Below, piece by piece: positions 46,974-55,973 of a DNA stretch of 64,000 nucleotides. Each line of letters begins with the position of its first letter. The first letter of the stretch is position 1. The notes beneath the pieces are model-generated. The model had not been told where the DNA came from, did no database searches, and worked only from the letters and a program-made list of their open reading frames with translations. The position numbers were made by a program, and so were the translations under genes. Source of the stretch: Acarospora socialis (lineage: Eukaryota; Ascomycota; Lecanoromycetes; Acarosporales; Acarosporaceae); contig JAMYGW020000001.1 in NCBI GenBank assembly GCA_025617375.2, forward strand, positions 62,001 to 126,000, written 5' to 3'.

Positions 46974-49035
46974 ATGAAACGTAAACTCAACGATGATGAC
47001 GTCCCAATTGGCGTTGCTTCTGAGGCGTCAAACAATATGGTGCCGACTTTTTTGGACCTTGGACTGGACGCGCGACTCTTGCAAGCAATAACGAAGCAGA
47101 ACTTCGTGAAGCCTACCCTAGTGCAATCGAAAGCAATACCACTAGCATTAGAAGGCAAAGATATCTTAGGTGAGTTTACGGCCTGCTCCAACGCGCCTTG
47201 ATCTTGTTTAACAGGAGTATTACTGTGCAGCCCGGGCAAAGACTGGTTCTGGCAAGACTGCGGCATACGTGCTTCCCATCCTCCAGGGGGTTCTCAAACA
47301 GAAAGCTGTAAGCTTACGTATGATTAGCCGCGGGATCATACTGACACTGTGCTCCAGGCTTCGCATGCCCCCGCAAACGTCTCCGCACTCATTTTAGTAC
47401 CCACCAGAGAACTCGCAGAACAAGTCTCCAAAGCGGTGGCTTCCTTCTCTACTTTCTGCGCCAAGGATATCCGGGTCGTCAACCTTACACATAAGGTGTC
47501 CGATGCTGTCCAACGATCACTTCTCGCCGAGTCTCCTGATATTGTCATTGCTACGCCGGCTCGTGCTTCGCTAAACCTCAACACCTCCGCTCTGTCTCTC
47601 GAGAACTTAACGTACCTGGTTATAGATGAGGCAGATCTGGTGTTGTCTTACGGCTACGAAGAGGATCTACAGAGCGTCTCAAAAACAGTACCTAAGGGCG
47701 TCCAGACCTTCCTGATGAGTGCAACCCTAACAACAGAGGTAGAGAAGATCAAGGGACTCTTTTGCAGAAATCCCGTGGTTCTCAAGCTCGAGGAGCGTGA
47801 CGATGACGGGGGCGGCGTCAGTCAATATGTTGTAAGGTATACTCTTCTCCCAATCTCCCCTAATCTCCTCGTGTTGGTAACTAAGGCGTGGTAGATGCGC
47901 CGAGGATGAGAAGTTTCTGTTGGTATATGTCATCTTCAAGCTAAAGCTAATCAAAGGCAAATGCATTGTTTTCGTTGCGGATATCGATCGATGTTATCGC
48001 TTGAAGCTGTTCCTGGAACAATTCGGCACCAGAAGCTGTGTCTTGAACTCGGAGCTACCAATAAACTCCCGCACACATGTTGTGGAAGAGTTCAACAAGA
48101 ACGTCTACGATATCATAATAGCTACCGATGAGAACGATATGATTAGGGAGGAAGCACCTAGCCAGGGTTCCCCTAGTGGGAAGAGCAACGGTGGAAGCCT
48201 TTGGGAAAAGCCAGCATCGGAGCCACGTAAGGCAACAGTAGCTGATGAGGACGCCAAACCTATGAGAGAACAAGATGGGATGGACGAAATTCACGACATA
48301 ATGGAATCTACCAAGAAGAAGCGGAAACACGTAAAGAAGGACAAGGAGTACGGAATTTCGCGTGGCATAGATTTCCAGGATGTCTCTTGCGTTATCAACT
48401 TCGATTTGCCGACAACATCTAGATCATACGTTCATCGGATTGGAAGAACTGCGCGGGCTGGAAAGACCGGAATGGCGCTTTCCTTTGTTGTACCTACGGA
48501 ACTGTACCGCAAACACAAGCCAACTTCCTCCCCAACCGCAAAGCATGATGAAGCCGTCCTCGCACAGATCATCAATTTTCAGGTCAAGAAGGGCAATGAA
48601 ATTAAACCATACGAGTTTGACATGAAGCAAGTGGACGCGTTCCGCTATCGCATGAGCGATGCATTACGCGCTGTGACGCGGACTGCCGTTCGGGAGGCAC
48701 GTACACGAGAGATAAGGCAAGAACTACTCAAGAGTGAAAAGCTCAAGCGTCATTTTGAAGAGAATCCTGATGATCTGCGCCACTTGAGGCATGATGTGGA
48801 GGTGAGAGCGGCAAGAGTCCAGCCCCATCTAAAACATGTGCCGGAATATTTGTTGCCTACGAATGGGAGGAGAGGATTTACGAACGGCGATCCAGGGTTT
48901 GTAGGACTGAAGAAGGTCGGGGAGAATAGGATAAGGAAAGCAAGGATGCATAAGCGGATGAAAGACAGAGGGAAACTGGCTGTAGGGAAGAAACAGGATC
49001 CTTTGAAAACATTCAATGCGAGAGGGCGAAGATGA
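46974..49035 (+). CDS. DBP9: DEAD-box RNA helicase Dbp9, 630 aa, four exons
   Basis: Exons 46974-47169, 47231-47307, 47358-47836 and 47895-49035; introns of 61, 50 and 58 bp. Helicase motifs in order: Q-motif ([12 protein letters not shown]), [13 protein letters not shown] (Walker A, starting at the intron 1 junction), [32 protein letters not shown] (DEAD box), MSATL, a C-terminal core with [17 protein letters not shown], and [11 protein letters not shown]. Between motifs V and VI lies a charged Lys-rich insert (about residues 350-400), which is a Dbp9 trait, and the C-terminus is basic. Yeast Dbp9 is a nucleolar factor for 60S ribosomal subunit assembly with RNA and DNA unwinding activity. 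Followed on the same strand, 300 bp away, by the Argonaute gene. Confidence 0.94.
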
Positions 49036-49337
49036 GATTAGACACGCGGGCTAAGCTGTTAGCCATATGTACATTGACAATCAAGCCTGCATATGTGCCT
49101 GTCCGAGGGATAATGCTTTGGGCTTCGCTAACTTGACAATGCTAGGCTTCGTTCCCTCCAGAAAGATGTGCTTACTATAAATACACAGCTAAACCCTAAT
49201 ACTTAGACAGCTCTAGTCACTCTATTCATCATCGGTGGACAGTTCTCACTCCAAACTCAATTCTGAGTACAAAAGAAACTCTCTCATCGGTTTCAGCAGG
49301 TTTTCTCCACTGCTCTGTACGCGTTGTCCCAACCTGA
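49036..49337. promoter_or_regulatory. Short intergenic region DBP9/Argonaute
   Basis: 302 bp containing the DBP9 3' end and the Argonaute promoter/leader. An ACTATAAATAC motif near 49173 is a good TATA-box candidate about 160 bp before the start codon. Confidence 0.5.
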
Positions 49338-52300
49338 ATGCCACCCAAGGAAGCTCGTCAAGCCAGGAAAAGGTCCCCCGAGAAATCAAAAGGAGAACCA
49401 AGTCAGCAGATACAAGAACAGCCGCATCAGGCTCACCACCTACAGACCCATCCAACCTCAAGCTCGACCCTTTTCCCCACTGAAGTTGCAGAAGGTCTCA
49501 CCAAGGGTGCTTCTATTACCGCCAAGTCATTGAACTGTGGTCAACGAACAGATACTGATACCAGAGCCACAGCCTTGTCCATTCCTCCTCCCTCAACTCA
49601 CCACGAATCGAGTTCGTTTGGTACCAGAAAGTCACGAAAAGGCCAGAGACTCGGAAGTTCCGCTTCCACCGCTCGGTCACCTACCCTTTCTTCTTCTGCT
49701 AAAGCTACAAGCAAGCCATTCCCTCGTGTGATAAACGCCTTAGCCTTGCCTGCTGCAACCCTGTCGAGTCCAGCTTTGTTAGCTGTTGAATCCTCATCGT
49801 CAACAGAGAGGATCACAAGCATACCTTTCGCCCACGGGTCAAAGGCACCAGAATCAGCTGGCAACATTCGGTCACAGTCCCTCGAAGATCTTGAGGCACT
49901 CCTCCATAAGGGTGTAGTTGACGGCGACCGCGGAAGTAATCTGGGGACAGATACCGAGCTTGACAAACCTCAGGCCCTCGACAGCGAGGGACTGCCCACC
50001 AGCAGCATGTCCGAATCATCAGCGTTCTTGCCGCTGCAGTCTAACTGTTACCGTATCGAATTCGGTGGAACCATTTACAAGTATGGAATTATCTGCGAAC
50101 CGGCAAATGTTCTTGCAAAGAGAGAAAGAAAATTGGTTGAGAAGGCTTTCCTTCAAGAGCTCTCCATTGGACATCAGAAGGGTAGCATAGCCTTCATCGA
50201 CGGACATACTTTCCTGACATCGAAGCTATACTACGGTCTAGAGAATTACGCCTTTGTCGGTACAATCAACCGCCGGCTCGACAAGCCTGATCAATCATTC
50301 AGGCCCGTCTTCCTCAAACATGGCAATGAAGAAGCCGGTAAAGTTACCAAGGTGTGGAGCGCCTTCGTTAAAGGAACCTGCCTGGACAACGAATTATTAC
50401 AGAAGTGCATGCCTTCCCGCAACGAACAGGCCAAACTCGGCTCTCAACTCATAGCGGTCCGCGCATTCGCTGAAGTAGAGGAGTTTGATCTCGCAACTCT
50501 TCGCTCCCTCCTTAACAAAGTGGGAAGTCAGTCGGAGATAGCCAGGGTCACTGACGCTTTAGGTTGCCTCCTCTTCAGGGGTAATGCAGGAGGAGATACG
50601 CCCACTTTGTCCAACTCTCTCTCGCTGGTTGTCCACGGCAGCAAAGTATTCGACTTCACTTTGCCTGGCGACTATCTGGGGTATGGTCTAGAATTACGAA
50701 GTGGCGCCAACAACGCAATACGAACGGCCCCCGAGAAACTCTTGCGTGCTGTACTACCCTGTCACCGGATATTCTATAGGCCTGTCACAGTCTCCACTTT
50801 CATCGAAGAGCATCTTCCTGGCTCTATCTTCACGTCGACCGAAGTGATAGCTACCGTCCAAGCTCTCCTGAGGGGCTTGAAAGTTCGAATACAACGCACG
50901 GACAGAGAGCCCGGGATTGCTACAATCTCTGGAATCGCGAAGACCACGCCTGGGGAGACCTTCTTCGATATGCGGAATGCTGATGAGTGTCGAGTCATAA
51001 GTGTTCTGGAATACTTCAGCAGAAACAAAGGTATTCGGGTAACACACTCCGACCACCCTTGTTTGGTCATTGGCTCCGAAGAGAGACCGCAATACCTCCC
51101 CACCTGTGTCTGCGAGATCATCCAAGGGCAGAGTTTCCGACACCCCGTTCCGAAAGAGGCGCTCATGAAGGTGGACAGGCTCAAAATTATCAATGCCCAC
51201 AAGGTCAACCCGTCTTCGGGTCTTTCTGGTGACGGAAATCTGATAGATCTTATCAGTCAAGCGTCATCGCTCGGTGCGCTGTCACTGCACGACGGTGAAG
51301 CCGGACACCTTTCTGTGCTTCCAGAGCAAGTCAACTGTCAGAAGGTGATCAAACCTGCGGCATATGTCCCTCTAACCTTAAACACCCATCTCAAGGCCAA
51401 GTTCAGAGTTGTGTTCATCGAACTGGGCAATGCCCCAGCTTTGTCGAAAACCGTGGAAGTGTTCCTAAATATCTTTAAGCGCAAGCTACGGGACCTAATA
51501 AAACTCGGAGACTCACTCTCGGACTGGAGAACTCACACCTTGAAGCAGTCTGCTTCTATCGAGAGTTGGCAGAAAGACCTGGATGGTGTTTTGAACCCAC
51601 CAATCGACCCAGAAACGACTGATGTTGCCTGGGGCGGATCGCCCAGCCTGCCACGACCGTTCATTGTTGCCTTCATCGAGGGTGGTCCCGAGAACCAGCA
51701 CATCCATAGTAAGATTAAGCATCTCTGCGACCTGGGACTTGGTATTCAGAGCTGTTGCGTCAATCTGTCAACCTTGGACAAGATGCACGAACAAAACACG
51801 GACAATGGCATTGATCGCTATGCTTCGTCGCTGGTTCGCAAGATGTTTGCCAAACTTCAAGCTGGCCTTGATGACAAGGACCCTGACGATATACCTGTAC
51901 CACCGATCCCCAATGCAACTTTGCTTGTGGGTGCACACGTGGTCGAGGTGTCCGCGAAACCGTTGACGACGAAGGAGCCAGAAGTCAGTTTTTGGCCCCA
52001 AGTGTATTGCATTACACTCTCTTCTAAGCCGATTGGTACCAATGGCACGTACAAAATCACCACTGTGCTTAAAAGGGCTACCGATGCAGTAAGTCCCTTC
52101 TCTGTCATACTCTGAGAAAGAGTAAGCGGCATCTGTTGGGTACTAATTCCGCGTAGGAGAAATTAGGGTTAGATATCCTTCTGAGCGCGCATCTTGACGA
52201 GCATGAGAAGCCTCGCGTGCAACTCAGCACCCTTTCTCGGCTTGTGTTCTATCGCTCTGGGGCTATTGCTCCGAACAGAGAAAGTACACCGAGAAAGCCA

Positions 52301-53337
52301 GCCACTCATGCTGAGTCTCAGCCAGAGGACCGACTGCCAAGGGATGCCATTTCAAGCCGTCCGGACGTCAGTCCTGCCCCGAAGGGTAGGGTTGGATCCT
52401 TGACGACGGGATCATCTGAATCTCAGCATACTAAGGCTACAAATGAAGCCCAGACTTCCTGGAAAATTACCGAGAAGGATGGCATAACCATTGTCGCTGC
52501 GCCTAGTCGAAGTACTCGACGCATTGCAACAGATATGTCCCAAGGACGGGATAAAATGAATGATGGCTGCAGCAGACCGTTACCGAACACCCCTAGTCTG
52601 CCACCTTACGCGGAGACAGACCCTCCAAAACCGCGTACCAGGTTCTTGGAAACAGCGGAGCGTGAGAATCTTTTTAGAAAAGAGACAGAACGCCTAGAGT
52701 CAGCAATCAGTTCCAGATACCCATGTGCCAGGCTCTTCTACATCTCCGTCAGTTGGAACACCAAATTAAGGCTTTACAATACCACCGGCCAACCTCTGGT
52801 GAAAGATCCTCCTGGACCCGACAAGGTTCACAAGAACATCAGCTGGATCGCCTCTGATGGCATCACCAGCCCTAACGACAACGAGTGGTTTATGCTGAAG
52901 GAACTGACTGGCACAGGTAGCCAGAAGCCGTTGCAGCTCAGTTGCCATAGCCTGGCTTCACCTGGTGAACCGAGCAGCTTGGAAAATGATATGAGGAAGA
53001 ACTATAAAGATGTAAGTTGCTTCCTTACCGCTCCCCTCACCGAGTAATATGTACTTACACTCGCTGGAACCGGCAGACATTCGATGCGTCCTACGACTAC
53101 CCACCAGGTCTTGACCGCTGTAAAATGGTAGCACCAGTGCACTTCGCTCGCCTCGTAAGCCTATCCTCATCTAAGTCAATTCGATTACCCTGAGCGCTAA
53201 CATTCCTTTCTCCTGTTCTGCAGGCCACAAAACGTGCATTGCTGCTGATGGATCGGAACGCTCATACTTCGGATACGGCCCCTTTCAAGTTACGTCCTGT
53301 GAACCCGGCGTTGAGGGACACACTTTATTACGTCTGA
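49338..53337 (+). CDS. Divergent Argonaute-like protein with degenerate slicer site, 1265 aa, four exons
   Basis: Exons 49338-52088, 52157-53011, 53077-53154 and 53224-53337; introns of 68, 65 and 69 bp. Residues 1-230 are Ser/Thr/Pro-rich and disordered. An Argonaute N domain follows, then PAZ at about 495-620 (ALLRGLKVRI, VISVLEYFSRN, PCLVIGSEERPQYLPTCVCE, IIQGQSF), MID and PIWI (about 770-1265: PFIVAFIEGGPENQHIHSKI). The C-terminus VNPALRDTLYYV resembles the usual Argonaute end. Catalytic DEDX positions are changed. GADVTHP becomes GAHVVEV (His867 for Asp), FYRDGVSE becomes FYRSGAIA (Ser951 for Asp), and YYAHLA becomes HFARLA (Arg1227 for His). Glu918 may remain. About 100 low-complexity residues are inserted after FYRSG. 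Slicing is unlikely; guide binding may persist. A degenerate paralogue of QDE-2-type proteins is the best guess. Confidence 0.88.
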
Positions 53338-53892
53338 CCGGCCTTCCTTACCTCGTGGACCTACTTCGGCCTTTGCTTCTCTTTTGCTGGATCTCAGATC
53401 TGGAGTCTTTGTGATGTCCTGGTAGCGGGTTGGACCGCTCCGCTACGCTCAGTATCTCTGCCTTGTTTGCAATTTAGAAGTAGCTGGTTAGGGTTTACAG
53501 TTAGCATTACTTAAAACACTCTTAGACGTTCACGTTAGGAACCTGTGTAGCGATGGTACTCATACATTTTAATACTTCTATGTGATGTGAAGAGCAATAG
53601 AACCGGAGTCAAACGATCCAGTCTAGGAATAGTTCGATAATGGATCTGACTGTTGTCATATTTTCACTGCTCCTCTCCAACATCTTCCGTTCAGTGATGT
53701 GGTACATCTACGTATGTCCTTCTTGGCTGTCGGAAGCTCTACCGACTTGACATCACCTTCGAGCACCTTCAGACCGCCATCTCTCTAACACTGATTCCAC
53801 ATCCTACAGCCTAGCCAGCAGTAGAACTCATTCAAGACCGCCAGACTATCGAGCGCCTCATCTACCTTACGACCATCTCACTGGCTCGTTCT
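53338..53892. other. Intergenic region between the Argonaute-like and LRR-like genes
   Basis: 555 bp with the 3' flank of one gene and the promoter of the next. Nothing else is supported. Confidence 0.4.
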
Positions 53893-55491
53893 ATGCCCAA
53901 GAAATTCCACAACCCCACCTTCAGCAAACCCGCAAGCTCAGCACACCCCGCCCTCGCAAGCTCGTCCTCGTCCTCGCCTTCCAAAGATGGCAATCCTCGC
54001 TCGGACACAGCAACGTCTCCTTCCGTCAACGACCTCATCACCCACCTCCGCCGAAGCCAAGCCACCGGCAAAGGAACGCGAGACGACATTGTCCCAGCCC
54101 GAACCGTCCACCCCTCGCTGAAAGCCATCCTCCACGTCGCCGATACGCCACCTCCGAGACCCCGACCGGGAATGCGGCCCGTAGGAGGCAGAAGCGTCAG
54201 AGGGCCGCCTGGACCACCGCCCCCGAGAAGCTGGCTTACATCGAGTATACATGCGCCGAAGCATCTGAGGGAGCGCGCCAGGGCGGGAGCTGCCGAGCGC
54301 CTGGCACCCAATCGACTGGATAGATTACCAGGCGTGGAGCTTCCGGAAAGGTCGTCGTTGCTGCACCGATGTTTGAAGGCCATTGCTGCAAACTGGAAAT
54401 GGCACATGAATTACGACCAATACTACCTGGCGGGCATGCCCGTGCGGGTCAAGGCACTGCTTCTTAGCTACATAGCCGTCTACGGCGATGGCGAGAGCCT
54501 GGATATCGATGGGCTGCGGACCTTGTTCCTTGACGAAACCGAGCTGGATGGCGCGACCGGCAGCGAAGAGATTACTCATCTCGACCTCTCGGGCGCCATG
54601 GGACAGCCCCTCACCTTCAAGCAGCTCGACCAGTACTTCTCCAAATCCGCCCCGGCTGCGGACCAACAACCTCCCACAACACCCTGCCAAGTTCCACCTC
54701 GCCCACCTCCATCAGCAACCCTCGACACCTGGGAATCCGCAGCCGAAGCCGACCTCTCAACCAGCATCCCGCAACCCCTCCAAACCACCCGCTTCCCCAA
54801 CCTGACCTCCCTCTCCCTCTCCCACCCCTCCCCCACCACCTCCTGGCCGCGCCTCCTGAACTTCGCAACCGCCCACCTCGCGACCCTCACGCACCTCTCG
54901 CTCGCCTTCTGGCCCACGCCCGCCCTAACCCCCAACGCCAACGCCAAAATCACCACGACGTCGAGCCCCTACTCGCCCGCCGCCGTCTCCTACGGCTGCA
55001 GCGACTTCTACGGCACGGTGTATGGCGCCGACGACGATTGGAGCGAGGCGGCGGGTGTGCTGATGCGGTTGAGTAGGGCGACGTATTGTCTTAAGAGTTT
55101 GGATCTGGAGGGCTGTGGGGGTTGGCTGGCTGCGTTGAAGTGGGAGAGGGTAGACGGTGGTGGGGGGGTGGAGTGGTGTGGTGGGTGGAGAGGGGTGGAG
55201 AGGGTTGGGGTGAAGGCGGGGTGGGTACCGGAGGGGTTGGATGTCTTGACGGGTGACGAGGAACGAGGTACAGGGAACGGGAACGGCAAGAAGGGAGCGG
55301 CGACGGAAACGGAATGGTGGGACGTCGAAGACGAGAGGAGGAAGTACTACGCCCAACAGGAAATTCTGGCTTGGGATCGGGTGCGGATACAGGGGAAGGC
55401 GGTAGAGGCATGGGTGAGGAAGAAGAGGAGGGCCACTGGTGGGCTGAGGATCGAGTTCGAGACGGACTCAGTGCGTGGTGACGTGTGGTGA
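53893..55491 (+). CDS. Leucine-rich-repeat-like (RNI-type) protein, 532 aa, function unknown
   Basis: One exon with ATG at 53893. Residues 1-125 are Ser/Pro/Arg-rich and disordered (MPKKFHNPTFSKPASS..). A conserved-looking core starts near 150 (LLHRCLKAIAANWKWHMNYD) and runs into LRR-like strands: LRTLFLDETEL, ITHLDLSGAM, LTSLSLSHPS, LTHLSLAFWPTPAL and LKSLDLEGCGGWLAALKW. These fit the irregular ribonuclease-inhibitor-like fold found in F-box and adaptor proteins, but no F-box is visible. The C-terminus is basic. GC content is high, with strong codon bias. I know this layout from uncharacterised Pezizomycotina proteins; the partner is unknown. Confidence 0.7.
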   Translation: MPKKFHNPTFSKPASSAHPALASSSSSSPSKDGNPRSDTATSPSVNDLITHLRRSQATGKGTRDDIVPARTVHPSLKAILHVADTPPPRPRPGMRPVGGRSVRGPPGPPPPRSWLTSSIHAPKHLRERARAGAAERLAPNRLDRLPGVELPERSSLLHRCLKAIAANWKWHMNYDQYYLAGMPVRVKALLLSYIAVYGDGESLDIDGLRTLFLDETELDGATGSEEITHLDLSGAMGQPLTFKQLDQYFSKSAPAADQQPPTTPCQVPPRPPPSATLDTWESAAEADLSTSIPQPLQTTRFPNLTSLSLSHPSPTTSWPRLLNFATAHLATLTHLSLAFWPTPALTPNANAKITTTSSPYSPAAVSYGCSDFYGTVYGADDDWSEAAGVLMRLSRATYCLKSLDLEGCGGWLAALKWERVDGGGGVEWCGGWRGVERVGVKAGWVPEGLDVLTGDEERGTGNGNGKKGAATETEWWDVEDERRKYYAQQEILAWDRVRIQGKAVEAWVRKKRRATGGLRIEFETDSVRGDVW

Positions 55492-55973
55492 CGGTGATGG
55501 CGAATTAGGACTGTGAACGGGTTCTATCAGGGCGTCGATGTGATGGTGCTCGGCGTCAACGCGACTCTAGCAGCTTGATCATAGACACAATACAATTCTA
55601 CACGAAGCCCTCCTCGAGACGGACCGTGATCAATGTCAACATGCATTCTATTCACTCCCGTCTATAAACTAGCGCCCTAAAACCCCTCAAGAACCAAACC
55701 AGGAGACCTCCAAGTCCACAAAGTCCTCCCAAACGAGCGACAAAAAAAAATAAGAAAAAAAACAAAGAGCGATCCGCCTCCCTCCCAATCCTCCAGAATC
55801 CTCCTAAACCACCCTCCCTCCCAAAAGAAAAAGAAACAAAACGGGGAGAACCCCAAACCGACAAAGTCCTCCCAACGAATGAAAAGTGGGGAATCCCCAA
55901 AAACAGACACGGAGTCCTCCAAACAACAAAAGGAAAAGAACAAAGAAAAAAAGAAAAGACGGAAAGAAAATAT
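55492..55973. other. Convergent region with an A/C-rich, G-poor tract
   Basis: 482 bp between two stop codons. From about 55715 to 55965 the plus strand is made of A, C and few T, with poly(A) runs and recurring TCCTCC(C)AA segments. On the minus strand it is a T/G-rich tract that could be transcribed as the 3'-UTR of the 910-aa gene's opposite neighbour. The open frames there (Phe/Gly-rich) are artefacts of composition. Confidence 0.5.
55715..55965. repeat. Degenerate TCCTCC-containing repeat tract with strand asymmetry
   Basis: The motif ACAAAGTCCTCCCAA occurs twice (near 55716 and 55862). Variants such as GAGTCCTCCAAAC (near 55912) and ATCCTCC (near 55788 and 55798) lie between, separated by A-rich runs. 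It looks like decayed tandem repeats. Confidence 0.55.
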
